Below, in pieces: positions 1 to 9,229 of a stretch of 64,000 nucleotides of DNA; within the stretch, counting starts at the first letter, position 1; every line of letters begins with the position of its first letter. The translations under genes and the position numbers were made by a program. The notes below the pieces were generated by a model. That model did no database searches, was not told the origin of the DNA, and saw nothing but the letters and a program-made list of their open reading frames with translations. The stretch comes from Ancylobacter polymorphus (GTDB taxonomy: Bacteria; Pseudomonadota; Alphaproteobacteria; Rhizobiales; Xanthobacteraceae), in assembly GCF_022836935.1 (NCBI RefSeq), contig NZ_CP083239.1:992001-1056000 (forward strand), given 5' to 3'.

Positions 1-1040
1 GGGAGCGGCCCTTCTGCAAGCTGCTGCATTTCCGCCGCGACTTCGCGCACAAGCCGCGCCGGCCGCAGCCGCGCATGGTGATCGTCGCGCCGCTGTCCGG
101 CCATTACGCGACGCTGCTGCGCGGCACGGTGCAGACGCTGCTGACCAATCACGATGTCTACATCACCGACTGGGTCGATGCGCGCAACGTGCCGGTGTCG
201 GAGGGGCCGTTCAGCCTCGACGACTATATCGACTATGTCATCGACATCTTCCACCATCTCGGCGGCGGGGTGCATGCGCTCGCCGTCTGCCAGCCGGCGG
301 TGCCGGTGCTCGCCGCCGTCGCGCGGATGGAAGAGCTGGGCGACCCTGATGTGCCCGCCTCCATGGTGCTGATGGGCGGGCCGATCGACACGCGCGAGAG
401 CCCGACGGCGGTGAACCATTTCGCCGAGGAGCGCGGCATTGACTGGTTCCAGCGCAATGTCATCACCACCGTGCCCTGGCCCAATGCCGGGGTGATGCGG
501 CAGGTCTATCCCGGCTTCCTGCAATTGCACGGCTTCATGGCGATGAATCTGGAGCGCCATCTGAAGGCGCATGCCGACATGTTCGGCCATCTCGTCAAGG
601 GCGACGGCGATTCCGCCGCCAAGCACCGCGAATTCTATGACGAGTATCTCTCGGTCATGGACCTGCCGGCGGAATATTACCTGCAGACGCTGCAGACCGT
701 GTTCATCGACCACGCGCTGCCGCGCGGGCGGATGACCCATCGCGGCGCCCGGGTCGACCCGTCGAAGATCCGCAATGTCGCCCTGCTCACCGTCGAGGGA
801 GAGAATGACGACATTTCCGGCATCGGCCAGACCCGCGCGGCGCAGACGCTATGTTCCGGCCTGCCGGACGATATGAAGGCGCATTACCTCCAGCCGACCG
901 TCGGCCATTACGGCGTGTTCAACGGCTCGCGCTTCCGCGCCGAAATCGCCCCGCGCATTTCCGACTTCGTGCTCTCGCACAACTGGCCGAAAAAGGGCCA
1001 TAACCGGCCGGAGGGCGGCAGCGGGACGGGCGACGAATAA
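1..1040 (+). CDS. phaZ: Intracellular polyhydroxyalkanoate (PHB) depolymerase, 5' end outside the window
   Basis: The frame is open from the first base (first full codon at base 3) and reads ERPFCKLLHF before reaching an internal Met at 75, so the gene begins upstream. The protein hydrolyses stored polyhydroxybutyrate granules in the cytoplasm. The blocks APLSGHYATLLRGTV, ITDWVDARNVP and LDDYIDYVI are typical of the family, and AVCQP (Cys codon at 288) is the lipase-box-like nucleophile, a cysteine instead of serine as in the intracellular PhaZ1 type. Stop TAA at 1038-1040. The visible part is about 346 residues, so roughly 60-80 residues appear to be missing. Family assignment is firm; granule specificity is known only from the family. 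Confidence 0.93.
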   Translation, partial: ERPFCKLLHFRRDFAHKPRRPQPRMVIVAPLSGHYATLLRGTVQTLLTNHDVYITDWVDARNVPVSEGPFSLDDYIDYVIDIFHHLGGGVHALAVCQPAVPVLAAVARMEELGDPDVPASMVLMGGPIDTRESPTAVNHFAEERGIDWFQRNVITTVPWPNAGVMRQVYPGFLQLHGFMAMNLERHLKAHADMFGHLVKGDGDSAAKHREFYDEYLSVMDLPAEYYLQTLQTVFIDHALPRGRMTHRGARVDPSKIRNVALLTVEGENDDISGIGQTRAAQTLCSGLPDDMKAHYLQPTVGHYGVFNGSRFRAEIAPRISDFVLSHNWPKKGHNRPEGGSGTGDE

Positions 1041-1090
1041 ACGCCCGATTTCCGGCGGCGCGGGAGGCGGCGCGATGCTAGCGTCGGCCC

Positions 1091-2188
1091 ATGCTGACCG
1101 ATGCGACCCACGATCTGTTCGACCTCACCTTGCCGGATGCGGCGACGCTGTATGAGGCGCTGCTCGCGCGTGACGCGCGCTATGAAGGGCGCGCCTATGT
1201 CTGCGTCGCCACTACGGGCATATTTTGCCGGCTCACCTGTCCGGCGCGCAAGCCGCTGATCGAAAATTGCAGCTTTCGCCCGACCATCGGCGCCTGCATC
1301 GAAGCCGGCTTCCGTCCCTGCAAGCGCTGCCATCCGCTGCAGCCGGCCGCGCAAGCCGATCCGATGATCGCCGCTCTGCTCGCCGCGCTGGACGCGCGCC
1401 CGGCCTATCGCTTCGGCGAGGAGGACATTACGCGCCTCGGCTATGACCTCTCCACCGTCCGCCGCGCCTTCAAGCGGCATTTCGGCATGACGTTCCTCGA
1501 CATGGCGCGCCACCGGCGGCTGCGCGAGGGCTTCGAGACGCTGGCGCTTGGCGGGTCGGTGATCGCCGCGCAGCAGGAGGCCGGCTTCCAGTCAGCCAGC
1601 GCCTTCCGTGCTGCCTTCGCCCGGCTAATCGGCTGCGCGCCGGGCGAGATCGCTGGCGAGGGGCGGCTGCTCGCCGACTGGATCGGCACGCCCCTCGGCG
1701 ACATGATCGCGATTTCCAGCACCACCCATCTGCATCTGCTCGAATTCGTCGAGCGGCGCGGCCTGCCGGCGGAGATCGCCCGGCTGCGCAAGGGGGTGAA
1801 GGGGGAGCTGGGGATCGGCAGCTATGCGCCGACGGAGAGCATCCGCCGCGAACTCACCGCCTATTTCGCCGGCCGCTCGGCGGAATTCACCACGCCTGTC
1901 GCGCTCGACGGCAGCGCCTTCACCCGCGCCGTCTGGGCGGAGCTGCGGCGCATACCGGCCGGGGCGACGGCGAGCTATGCCGACATCGCCCGCCGCATCG
2001 GCGCGCCGACGGCGATCCGCGCCGTGGCGCGGGCCAATGGCGCCAACCAGCTGGCGCTGATCATTCCCTGCCACCGCGTCATCGGCACCGACGGCGCCCT
2101 CACCGGCTATGGCGGTGGGCTGTGGCGCAAGCAGCGGCTGCTGGAGATCGAGAGTCGCTACCGGACGCCCGCCCCAGCGGCGGGTTGA
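1091..2188 (+). CDS. ada: Ada: methylated-DNA repair protein and transcriptional activator
   Basis: A 365-residue protein with all three Ada parts in order. The N-terminal zinc domain has four cysteines at 46, 50, 77 and 80, with exactly the spacing of the E. coli protein; one of them takes methyl groups from phosphotriesters. An AraC-type helix-turn-helix follows (about 90-175). The O6-methylguanine methyltransferase domain has the acceptor motif PCHRV with Cys327. It repairs alkylated DNA stoichiometrically and, once methylated, activates the adaptive response. It lies 50 bases after phaZ and converges on phoB. No alkB or alkA follows, so its regulon, if any, lies elsewhere. Confidence 0.95.
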   Translation: MLTDATHDLFDLTLPDAATLYEALLARDARYEGRAYVCVATTGIFCRLTCPARKPLIENCSFRPTIGACIEAGFRPCKRCHPLQPAAQADPMIAALLAALDARPAYRFGEEDITRLGYDLSTVRRAFKRHFGMTFLDMARHRRLREGFETLALGGSVIAAQQEAGFQSASAFRAAFARLIGCAPGEIAGEGRLLADWIGTPLGDMIAISSTTHLHLLEFVERRGLPAEIARLRKGVKGELGIGSYAPTESIRRELTAYFAGRSAEFTTPVALDGSAFTRAVWAELRRIPAGATASYADIARRIGAPTAIRAVARANGANQLALIIPCHRVIGTDGALTGYGGGLWRKQRLLEIESRYRTPAPAAG

Positions 2189-2242
2189 CGCGCTGCCCGC
2201 GCCAAGGAGGGGCGGCGTCAACGGGGCCGTTCGCGCGCGCGC

Positions 2243-2944
2243 TCAGTGCGCGCGGGCGAACATCTCGTTGAAGGAATAGCCGGAGCCGCGGACGGTGCGG
2301 ATCGGGTCGGGCTGGCGCGGGCGGTTCAGCGCCTTGCGCAGGCGGCCGACATGCACATCGACCGTGCGCTCGTCGATATAGACATCCTGCCCCCACACGC
2401 CGTCGAGCAGCTGCTCGCGCGAATAGACGCGGCCCGGCGACTGCATGAGGAATTCCAGCAGCCGGAACTCGGTGGGGCCGAGATGCAGCTCGCGCCCGGC
2501 GCGGTGAACGCGCTTGGTCTCGCGGTCGAGCTCGATGTCGCCGGCGCGCAACAGGGTGGAGATGTGCTCGGGCTTGGCCCGGCGCAGCAGCGCGCGCACC
2601 CGCGCCACCAGCTCCGGCACCGAAAACGGCTTCACCACATAGTCGTCCGCGCCGGTGGCGAGGCCGCGCACGCGCTCGGTCTCTTCGCCTCGGGCGGTGA
2701 GCATGAGGATCGGCATGCGCTCGGTTTCCGGCCGGGCGCGCAGGCGCCGGCACAGCTCAATGCCGGAGAGACCGGGCAGCATCCAGTCGAGGATCAGGAG
2801 ATCCGGCACGCTTTCGCGCAGCCTTGTCTCCGCCTCGTCGCCCCGCCCGACATTATCGACCGAATAGCCTTCGGATTCGAGATTGTAGCGGAGCAGGAGG
2901 GTGAGGGGCTCCTCATCCTCCACGATCAGTATGTTGGTGGGCAT
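2243..2944 (-). CDS. phoB: PhoB phosphate regulon response regulator
   Basis: A 233-residue OmpR/PhoB-class regulator and the last gene of the phosphate operon. The receiver domain (1-120) has the acidic pocket at Glu9/Asp10, the phosphorylated Asp53 in LILDWMLPG, and the conserved Lys in VVKPFS. The C-terminal winged-helix domain ends in RTVRGSGYSF. When phosphorylated by PhoR it binds PHO boxes; one lies upstream of pstS in this window. It starts 34 bases after phoU ends, so the two are probably co-transcribed. Stop TGA at 2245-2243, facing ada. Confidence 0.96.
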   Translation of the reverse strand: MPTNILIVEDEEPLTLLLRYNLESEGYSVDNVGRGDEAETRLRESVPDLLILDWMLPGLSGIELCRRLRARPETERMPILMLTARGEETERVRGLATGADDYVVKPFSVPELVARVRALLRRAKPEHISTLLRAGDIELDRETKRVHRAGRELHLGPTEFRLLEFLMQSPGRVYSREQLLDGVWGQDVYIDERTVDVHVGRLRKALNRPRQPDPIRTVRGSGYSFNEMFARAH

Positions 2945-2978
2945 GATGTCGTCCCCGAGCGTTCGCGGGTCGCCGGCG

Positions 2979-3692
2979 TCAGGCCGGGAACGCGACGCTG
3001 GTCAGGCTGCTGGTATCCTGCTTCGGCCGCTCCTCGGTGAGCAGCTGGCCGGTGACAAGATAATGGATGGTTTCCGCGATGTTCGTCGCGTGGTCGCCGA
3101 TACGCTCGATGTTCTTGGCGCAGAACAGCAGATGCGTGCACAGCGAGATGTTGCGCGGGTCCTCCATCATATAGGTGAGGAGCTCGCGGAACAGCGAGGT
3201 GTAGAGCACATCGACCTCGCCATCGCGCTGCCAGACTTCCAGCGCCCGCGTCTCGTCGCGCGTGGCATAGGCGTCGAGCACCACTTTCAGCTGTTCGAGC
3301 ACGATGGTGGACATGTGCTCCACGCCGCGCACCAGCTTCTGCGGGTGGAATTCGCCGGTGAGGGCGAGCACGCGCTTGGCGGTGTTCTTGGCGAGGTCGC
3401 CGATGCGCTCCAGGTCGTTGGCGATGCGCATGGCGGCGACGATTTCGCGCAGATCGCCGGCGAGCGGCTGGCGACGGGCGATGATGAGCACCGCCTTTTC
3501 CTCGATCTCCCGCTGCAAGAGGTCGACCGGCCCGTCGAGCACGATCACCTTCTGCGCCAGCTCGGTGTCGCGCTTGACCAGCGCCTGCACGGAATCGGCG
3601 ACCAGACGCTCCGACTGTCCGCCCATTTCGACCACGCGGCGGCCGAGTTCCTTCAGGTCGGTGTCGAATGACGAGACGATATGTTCGGTCAT
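2979..3692 (-). CDS. phoU: PhoU phosphate signalling regulator
   Basis: A 237-residue all-helical protein with two PhoU repeats; IANDLERIGDLAKN and AKNIERIGDHATNIAE are the metal-binding E-x3-D signatures of each half. PhoU links the PstSCAB transporter to PhoR and keeps the regulon off when phosphate is plentiful. It lies 25 bases after pstB and 34 before phoB. An AGAGAGG stretch about 8 bases before the ATG can serve as ribosome binding site. No irregularity seen. Confidence 0.95.
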   Translation of the reverse strand: MTEHIVSSFDTDLKELGRRVVEMGGQSERLVADSVQALVKRDTELAQKVIVLDGPVDLLQREIEEKAVLIIARRQPLAGDLREIVAAMRIANDLERIGDLAKNTAKRVLALTGEFHPQKLVRGVEHMSTIVLEQLKVVLDAYATRDETRALEVWQRDGEVDVLYTSLFRELLTYMMEDPRNISLCTHLLFCAKNIERIGDHATNIAETIHYLVTGQLLTEERPKQDTSSLTSVAFPA

Positions 3693-3717
3693 GGGGCAGG
3701 CCTCTCTCGTCGCGGGC

Positions 3718-4539
3718 TCAGCCGAAGCGGCCGGTGATGTAGTCGCGGGTGCGGGCTTCGCGCGGGTTGGTGAAGATCTCGTTCGAAGCGGCGACCTCGA
3801 TGAGCTCGCCGAGATAGAAGAAGGAGGTGATGTCGGCGCAGCGCGCCGCCTGCTGCATGTTGTGCGTCACGATGACGATGGTGAATTCCTGCTTCAGCTC
3901 GTCGATCAGGTCCTCGATCTTCGAGGTCGAGATCGGGTCGAGCGCCGAGGTGGGCTCGTCGAGCAGGATCACTTCCGGCCGCACGGCGATGGTGCGGGCG
4001 ATGCACAGGCGCTGCTGCTGGCCGCCCGACATGCCGAGCGCCGAGGTGTGCAGGCGGTCCTTGGTCTCTTCCCAGATCGCCGCCTTGCGCAGGCACCATT
4101 CGACGCGCTCGTCCATCTGCGCCTTCGACAGGCGCTCATGCAGCTTCACGCCGAAGGCGATGTTGTCATAGATCGACATCGGGAACGGCGTCGGCTTCTG
4201 GAACACCATGCCGATGCGCGAGCGCACGACGGTGGAATCGAGGTCCTTGCTCAGCAGGTCGGCGCCGTCGAACAGGATCTTCCCTTCCGCGCGCTGGCCG
4301 GGATAGAGCTGATACATGCGGTTGAAGATGCGCAGCAGCGTGGACTTGCCGCAGCCGGAAGGCCCGATCATCGCGGTGACGCGCTTTTCCGGGATTTCGA
4401 AATTGATGTTCTTCAGCGCATGGTTGTCGCCGTAGAAGAAGTTCAGCTTCTCGACCTTGATCTTGGCTTCGGCCGACGGCGCGGTGGCGCGGTTGACGGC
4501 GGAGGCGATGTCGATCGACGTTTCGGGTGCGAAATTCAT
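3718..4539 (-). CDS. pstB: PstB phosphate ABC transporter ATPase
   Basis: The ATPase of the high-affinity phosphate importer. It has Walker [10 protein letters not shown], the Q-loop in [10 protein letters not shown], the family-specific signature MSGGQQQR, Walker [13 protein letters not shown], and the switch His in VTHNMQQ. I start at ATG 4539 (273 residues). A GTG at 4551 would add four residues and overlap the pstA stop in a GTGA arrangement; either start is possible and both imply translational coupling to pstA. It is followed 25 bases later by phoU. Confidence 0.95.
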   Translation of the reverse strand: MNFAPETSIDIASAVNRATAPSAEAKIKVEKLNFFYGDNHALKNINFEIPEKRVTAMIGPSGCGKSTLLRIFNRMYQLYPGQRAEGKILFDGADLLSKDLDSTVVRSRIGMVFQKPTPFPMSIYDNIAFGVKLHERLSKAQMDERVEWCLRKAAIWEETKDRLHTSALGMSGGQQQRLCIARTIAVRPEVILLDEPTSALDPISTSKIEDLIDELKQEFTIVIVTHNMQQAARCADITSFFYLGELIEVAASNEIFTNPREARTRDYITGRFG

Positions 4540-4547
4540 GGTCCGTC

Positions 4548-5381
4548 TCACTTCATCTTCGCCAGGACGAGGCGGGAAAGGATGTTCAGGGTCAGAACCC
4601 CGACGGTGATGAGCAGGGCGCCCGCCCAGGCCAGCGCGACCCAGTCCTCGAACGGGCTGGCGGCGTATTGATAGATGGCGATCGGCAGGCTGGCCATCGG
4701 CGCGTTCAGGCTGATCGACCAGCCATTATTGCCGAGCGAGGTGAACAGCAGCGGCGCGGTCTCGCCGGCGGCGCGGGCAACGGCGAGCAGGATGCCGGTG
4801 ACGATGCCGGCGCGCGCGGCGCGCCAGGTGACGAAGGTGACCACCTTCCACTGCGGCGCGCCGAGCGCGAAGGCGGCTTCGCGCAGGCCGATCGGCACCA
4901 GGTTCAGCATGTCCTCCGTGGTGCGGACCACGACCGGAATGATGATGATCGCCAACGCGATAGCCCCCGCCCAACCGGAGAAGCCGCCGAACGGCACCAC
5001 CAGCAACTGGTACACGAACAGGCCGATCAGGATCGACGGCGCCGAGAGCAGCACGTCATTGACGAAGCGCACGGCGTTGGCGATCTGGGTTCCACGGCCG
5101 TTCTCGGCGAGGAAGGTGCCGCACATCAGGCCGATGGGCGTGCCGATGAGGAGCGCGACGCCGATCTGGATCAGCGAGCCGACAATGGCGTTGAGCAGGC
5201 CGCCGCCGGCGCCGGGAGGCGCGGTGATCTTGGTGAAGACGTGCGGGCCGAGCGCGGGCAGGCCGCGGATCACCAGGGTCCACAGGATCCAGGCGAGCAG
5301 GATGAGCGAGAGCACGGCGAAGCCGGTGCTGATGACCTTGACCGTGTAGTCGGTGGCGCGGCGGCGGGCGAGGGATGCCAT
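4548..5381 (-). CDS. pstA: PstA phosphate ABC transporter permease
   Basis: A 277-residue inner-membrane permease with about six helices. The conserved cytoplasmic loop around [24 protein letters not shown] contacts the ATPase PstB. With PstC it forms the phosphate channel. It lies 13 bases after pstC, and its stop codon abuts or overlaps the pstB start. The N-terminus [12 protein letters not shown] is short and basic, as expected before the first helix. Confidence 0.95.
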   Translation of the reverse strand: MASLARRRATDYTVKVISTGFAVLSLILLAWILWTLVIRGLPALGPHVFTKITAPPGAGGGLLNAIVGSLIQIGVALLIGTPIGLMCGTFLAENGRGTQIANAVRFVNDVLLSAPSILIGLFVYQLLVVPFGGFSGWAGAIALAIIIIPVVVRTTEDMLNLVPIGLREAAFALGAPQWKVVTFVTWRAARAGIVTGILLAVARAAGETAPLLFTSLGNNGWSISLNAPMASLPIAIYQYAASPFEDWVALAWAGALLITVGVLTLNILSRLVLAKMK

Positions 5382-5394
5382 GTGTGTCTCTCCC

Positions 5395-6372
5395 TCAGCC
5401 CTTGAGCCGGGAACGGACGAGCAGGCGCGAAAGCGCGAGCACGATGAACGAAATCACGAACAGGATGAAGCCCAGTTCCAGCAGCGACTGGAGTTTCAGC
5501 GAGCCGGTGGAGGCTTCCGGAAACTCGTTGGCGATGGTGGAGGCGATGGTGGCGCCGGGGGCGAAGAGCGAGGCCGACATGCGCGTGGCGTTGCCGATGA
5601 CGAAGGTCACGGCCATGGTCTCGCCCAGCGCGCGGCCAAGGCCGAGCATGACGGCGCCGACCATGGCGGTGCGGCCATAGGGCACCGAGACGTTGCGGTA
5701 GACCTCATAGGTGGTGGCGCCGACGCCATAGGCGGATTCCTTGATCATCGGCGGCACCGATTCCAGCACCTCGACGAACATGGCGGTGATGAAGGGCAGG
5801 ATCATGATCGCCATGATCAGGCCGGCGGTGAGCATGCCCGCGCCGAGCGGCGGGCCCTGGAACAGCGCGCCGATCACCGGCAGCGGGCCCAGCCATTCGA
5901 TCAGCGGCGGCTGAACATAGGCGGCCATCAGCGGCACGATGACGAAGAAGCCCCACATGCCGTAGATGATCGACGGGATCGCGGCGAGCAGCTGGATCGC
6001 GACGCCGATCGGCCGGCGCAGCGGGCCGGGGGCGATCTCGGTCAGGAAGAAGGCGATGCCGAAGGACAGCGGCAGGGCGATGATCACCGCGATGACGGCG
6101 CTGAAGACGGTGCCGAACACCATCACGCCGGCGCCGAACACCTCGGTCACCGGGTTCCACTTGGTGGACCACAGGAAGGAGATGCCGAATTCCTGCAGGG
6201 CCGGCAGGCCGCCCTTGAACAGCATGGCGATGATGAGGCCGAGCAGCAGCAGCACGAGAATGCCGCTGGCCCAGAGAATGCCGACGAAAATCGGGTCGCT
6301 TACGCGTCCCGTCGGCTTGTGCGCCGCGATCAGGCCGGCCTCCGCCTGCCTTCCGCTGAGAGTGGCATCCAT
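5395..6372 (-). CDS. pstC: PstC phosphate ABC transporter permease
   Basis: A 325-residue membrane protein, the partner of PstA. The first helix (about 35-56) is followed by a periplasmic segment with [10 protein letters not shown], and the EAA-like loop is [22 protein letters not shown]. The stop is 13 bases before pstA. The gap to pstS is 160 bases and contains a strong hairpin, which is usual where pstS must be made in excess of the permease. Confidence 0.95.
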   Translation of the reverse strand: MDATLSGRQAEAGLIAAHKPTGRVSDPIFVGILWASGILVLLLLGLIIAMLFKGGLPALQEFGISFLWSTKWNPVTEVFGAGVMVFGTVFSAVIAVIIALPLSFGIAFFLTEIAPGPLRRPIGVAIQLLAAIPSIIYGMWGFFVIVPLMAAYVQPPLIEWLGPLPVIGALFQGPPLGAGMLTAGLIMAIMILPFITAMFVEVLESVPPMIKESAYGVGATTYEVYRNVSVPYGRTAMVGAVMLGLGRALGETMAVTFVIGNATRMSASLFAPGATIASTIANEFPEASTGSLKLQSLLELGFILFVISFIVLALSRLLVRSRLKG

Positions 6373-6490
6373 GTCGTATGATCCTTGGAGCGCCTTGTCA
6401 CCCTGAGCCGCGATCGGCCGGAGGGGCGGCGTACTACTGGGACGGAACAGGTATCGACGCGGCAGAGTACTGCTCGCCGGAGCAGACGAG

Positions 6491-6515
6491 AAGAGGCGGC
6501 CAGGGGCCGCCTCTT
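6491..6515 (-). terminator. Hairpin between pstS and pstC
   Basis: A perfect 11-bp stem (6491-6501 with 6505-6515) closed by a 3-base loop, just after the pstS stop. The sequence after it in the direction of transcription is only mildly T-rich, so it is more likely a partial terminator or a 3'-end stabiliser for pstS mRNA than a full stop. Such an element would explain more PstS than PstCAB. Confidence 0.6.
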
Positions 6516-6532
6516 CGAGGTGCGGTTCAGGA

Positions 6533-7573
6533 TCAGTTGGTCCAGACGGCCTTGCCGTCGGCCTTCACGTCGCTCGCCCAGGCCTTCTTGATGTCGGTGA
6601 CAACGGCGTCCGGGAGCGGGATGTAGTGGAGCTTCTCGGCGATGGCGTCGCCTTCCGCACCATAGGCCCAGTCGAAGAACTTGATGACTTCCGCCGACTG
6701 CGCGGCATTGGTCGGGTTCTTCGGCAGCAGGATGTAGGTGGCGGAGGTGATCGGCCAGGCGCCTTCGCCAGCGGTGTCGATCATCGAGGCGGCGAAGTTC
6801 TTCGCGCCCTTCCAGTCGGCGGCGGCGGCGGCTTCCATGAACGCCTTGGTCTCGGGCTTCACGACCTTGCCGGCCTTGTTGACGAGGTCGGTGGTGGCGA
6901 GCTTGTTGGCGGCGGCGTAGATGAACTCGACGTAGCCGATGGCGCCCTTGGTGTTCTTCACGGTGCCGGCAACGCCTTCATTGCCCTTGGCGCCCGCGCC
7001 GACCGGCCACTGGACCGAGGTCGCCGCGCCGACGTTGGACTTCCAGTCGGCATTGGTGGCGGCGAGGTAGGAGGTGAACACGAAGGAGGTGCCCGAGGAG
7101 TCGGAGCGGTAGACCGGCACGATGGCGATGTCGGGAAGCTTCGCACCCTTGTTCAGGGCGGCGATCTTCGGGTCGTTCCACTTGGTGATCTTGCCCTGGT
7201 AGATGTCGGCGATGGTGGCGCCGTCGAGGGTCAGGGCGTGGTCTTCGCCGAGATTGACGATGGCGACCACCGAGCCGATCACGGTCGGGAACTGCAGCAG
7301 GGTGGCGGATTCGAGCTTGTCGTCCTTCATCGGCGCGTCGGAGGCGCCGAAGTCGACGGTGCGGTTGACGATCTGGTTCTGACCACCGCCGGAACCGATC
7401 GACTGATAGTTGAGGCCGGTGCCCGTCTTCTCCTTATAGGCCGCAGCCCAGGCCTGATAGACCGGAGCCGGGAAGGAGGCGCCAGCGCCGTTGATGTCAG
7501 CGGCGAAGGCGGCGCCGGAAACCAGGGCGCCGAACGACAGCGCAGCAGCGCCGAGCAGATGGGTGAATTTCAA
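6533..7573 (-). CDS. pstS: PstS periplasmic phosphate-binding protein (TTG start)
   Basis: A 346-residue secreted binding protein that delivers phosphate to PstCA. I start at TTG 7573 because AAGGAG (7586-7581) lies exactly 7 bases upstream and the reading LKFTHLLGAAALSF then begins a clean signal peptide ending AAFA before ADINGAGASFPAPVY. The longer frame from 7660 would add 29 Pro/Arg-rich residues with no signal-peptide character. Phosphate-contact segments include GASFPAP, GSGGGQNQI, FGASDAPM and SDSSGTSFVF. The promoter region upstream holds a PHO box. Confidence 0.95.
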   Translation of the reverse strand: MKFTHLLGAAALSFGALVSGAAFAADINGAGASFPAPVYQAWAAAYKEKTGTGLNYQSIGSGGGQNQIVNRTVDFGASDAPMKDDKLESATLLQFPTVIGSVVAIVNLGEDHALTLDGATIADIYQGKITKWNDPKIAALNKGAKLPDIAIVPVYRSDSSGTSFVFTSYLAATNADWKSNVGAATSVQWPVGAGAKGNEGVAGTVKNTKGAIGYVEFIYAAANKLATTDLVNKAGKVVKPETKAFMEAAAAADWKGAKNFAASMIDTAGEGAWPITSATYILLPKNPTNAAQSAEVIKFFDWAYGAEGDAIAEKLHYIPLPDAVVTDIKKAWASDVKADGKAVWTN

Positions 7574-7693
7574 GGGTCTTCTCCTTAGGTCGGGAGATGG
7601 GCAGCCTGGCCGAAACGACGCCGGCCTGCCCGATTGGCCGAAGGGCGGTGGACAGTTCACTCGGGAGTCTTACCGCCCGGGCACCAAGGTTCT

Positions 7694-7722
7694 ATGACCC
7701 TTCGATGAAGCCTTGATGACAG
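7694..7722 (-). promoter_or_regulatory. PHO box upstream of pstS (three heptamers)
   Basis: On the minus strand the sequence reads CTGTCAT, 4 bases, GCTTCAT, 4 bases, GGGTCAT (7722-7716, 7711-7705, 7700-7694). This is the 7+4 direct-repeat layout of PhoB sites (consensus close to CTGTCAT-N4-CTGTCAC), and the third copy keeps the 11-base helical phase. It sits about 120-150 bases before the pstS TTG, between phoR and pstS, and so would drive pstS onward separately from phoR. A plausible -10 (TAAGAC) follows but is weak. Confidence 0.75.
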
Positions 7723-7746
7723 TTCAAATTACTGAAAATATTGAAC

Positions 7747-9039
7747 TTATCGCTTCGGCGCCGATGCCGTCGACAAACGCACGGAGAATGTCGAGCCAAC
7801 GCCCGGCGTGCTCTCGATGCCCATCTTGCCGCGATGGCGGGCGACGATGTGCTTGACGATGGCAAGGCCGAGCCCGGTGCCACCCTGCTCGCGCGAATGG
7901 GCGGTGTCGACGCGGTAGAAGCGCTCGGTGAGGCGCGGCACATGTTCGGGCGCGATGCCGGGGCCGAAATCGCGCACCGTCGCCACCGCGTCCGTGCCCT
8001 CGCGCGCGACGGTGATCTCCACCCGCCCGCCGGTGCCGCCATATTTCAGCGCGTTCTCGACCAGGTTCTCGAACACCCGGATCAGCTCGTCGCGGTCGCC
8101 GCGCACCTCCACCGGCTCCGCCGGCGGGGTGAACAGGATATCGACGCCGCGCTCGCGGCCGAGCGGGGCGAGCGCCTCGCGCACATGGCCGACCACGGCG
8201 CCGAGATCCACCGCCGCCTCCGGGCGCAGATGCGCGTTCAGTTCGATGCGCGAGAGCGAGAGCAGGTCGTCGATCAGCCGCGACATGCGCCGGGCCTGCT
8301 CGTTCATGATTTTGAGGAAGCGCTCGCGGGCATTGGCGTCGTTGCGCGCCGGCCCTTGCAGGGTCTCGATGAACCCCGACAGAGAGGCCAGCGGCGTGCG
8401 CAGCTCATGGCTGGCATTGGCGACGAAATCCACCCGCATCTGCTCCACCCGCCGCTGCGGCGTGAGATCGACGAAGCTGACCAGCACCGCCTCGATCGGC
8501 GCGCCCTCGCGCAGCAGGCCGGGCCGGATCGGCACGATGTCGGCGCGCAGCCAGCGGTCGAGCGGCACGCGCTCGGCAAATTCGATGCGGCGGGCGGTGC
8601 CGTCGGCCACCGAGGCCCGCAGCGCTTCCAGCACCTCCGGCACCCGCACGGCGAAGGAGACGGGATCGCCGACGCGCACGCTGGCGAGCAGGCCGACTGC
8701 CGCGGTGTTGGCGGCCAGAACCGTGCCGCGCGCATCGAGCAGCAGAGCGGCCTCGGGAAGGGCACGCACCAGCGCCGGCAGCCGCTCCTCGGCACGCGGC
8801 GAGGATTTCGGCTCGCCGCTGAAGCGGGCGAGCGCTGCCGCCACCGGGCGCTTGCGGGTCGGCAGCAGGGCCGCGAAGGCCACCAGCAGGCCGATGGTAA
8901 GACCCGCGCCTGCCGTCATCGCCCCGGCCCAGATCGCCCCGGCGAGGCCGAGCGCGGCGGCGGCCAGCACCCAGCGGGCGCTGACGAGGCGTTCCCGCAG
9001 CGTTTCCTCCGCCAGTTGCCGCGTCTCGTTGACGGCCAT
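7747..9039 (-). CDS. phoR: PhoR phosphate regulon sensor histidine kinase
   Basis: A 430-residue membrane kinase. Two hydrophobic helices (about 22-41 and 45-60) leave almost no periplasmic loop, as expected for PhoR, which senses through PstSCAB/PhoU. A PAS-like region follows (about 88-190). The H-box SHELRTPL has the phosphorylated His211, then come the N-box ENLVENALKY, G1 DFGPGI, F-box RFYRVD and G2 GGTGLGL. It phosphorylates PhoB. It heads the operon 173 bases before pstS and is divergent from ppk2. Confidence 0.93.
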   Translation of the reverse strand: MAVNETRQLAEETLRERLVSARWVLAAAALGLAGAIWAGAMTAGAGLTIGLLVAFAALLPTRKRPVAAALARFSGEPKSSPRAEERLPALVRALPEAALLLDARGTVLAANTAAVGLLASVRVGDPVSFAVRVPEVLEALRASVADGTARRIEFAERVPLDRWLRADIVPIRPGLLREGAPIEAVLVSFVDLTPQRRVEQMRVDFVANASHELRTPLASLSGFIETLQGPARNDANARERFLKIMNEQARRMSRLIDDLLSLSRIELNAHLRPEAAVDLGAVVGHVREALAPLGRERGVDILFTPPAEPVEVRGDRDELIRVFENLVENALKYGGTGGRVEITVAREGTDAVATVRDFGPGIAPEHVPRLTERFYRVDTAHSREQGGTGLGLAIVKHIVARHRGKMGIESTPGVGSTFSVRLSTASAPKR

Positions 9040-9229
9040 GCCCGCGTTTCCTGCCCGATGTTTATGGCGCGGCGTTCGCCCGCTTTAAGGCGCGCCGCGC
9101 TTTCCTGATATGCTTTCTGAGCCGGCATCGGAAGGCGAATCGCTCGTGGCGGGCGCTGATCGCGACGCACGGCCCGAACCTTCCGCAGTCCGGCACGTTG
9201 CCCTTATGATCGTGTTGAAAGGCTTCCAT

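Noticed and set aside
4539..4551. GTG 4551 as the certain start of pstB
   Set aside because: It is possible because it overlaps the pstA stop, but ATG 4539 fits the family N-terminus equally well; I left it as an alternative.
9191..9205. CGGCAC...TTGC before ppk2 as a sigma-54 promoter
   Set aside because: The spacing between the GGCAC and TTGC parts is too short for the -24/-12 pattern.
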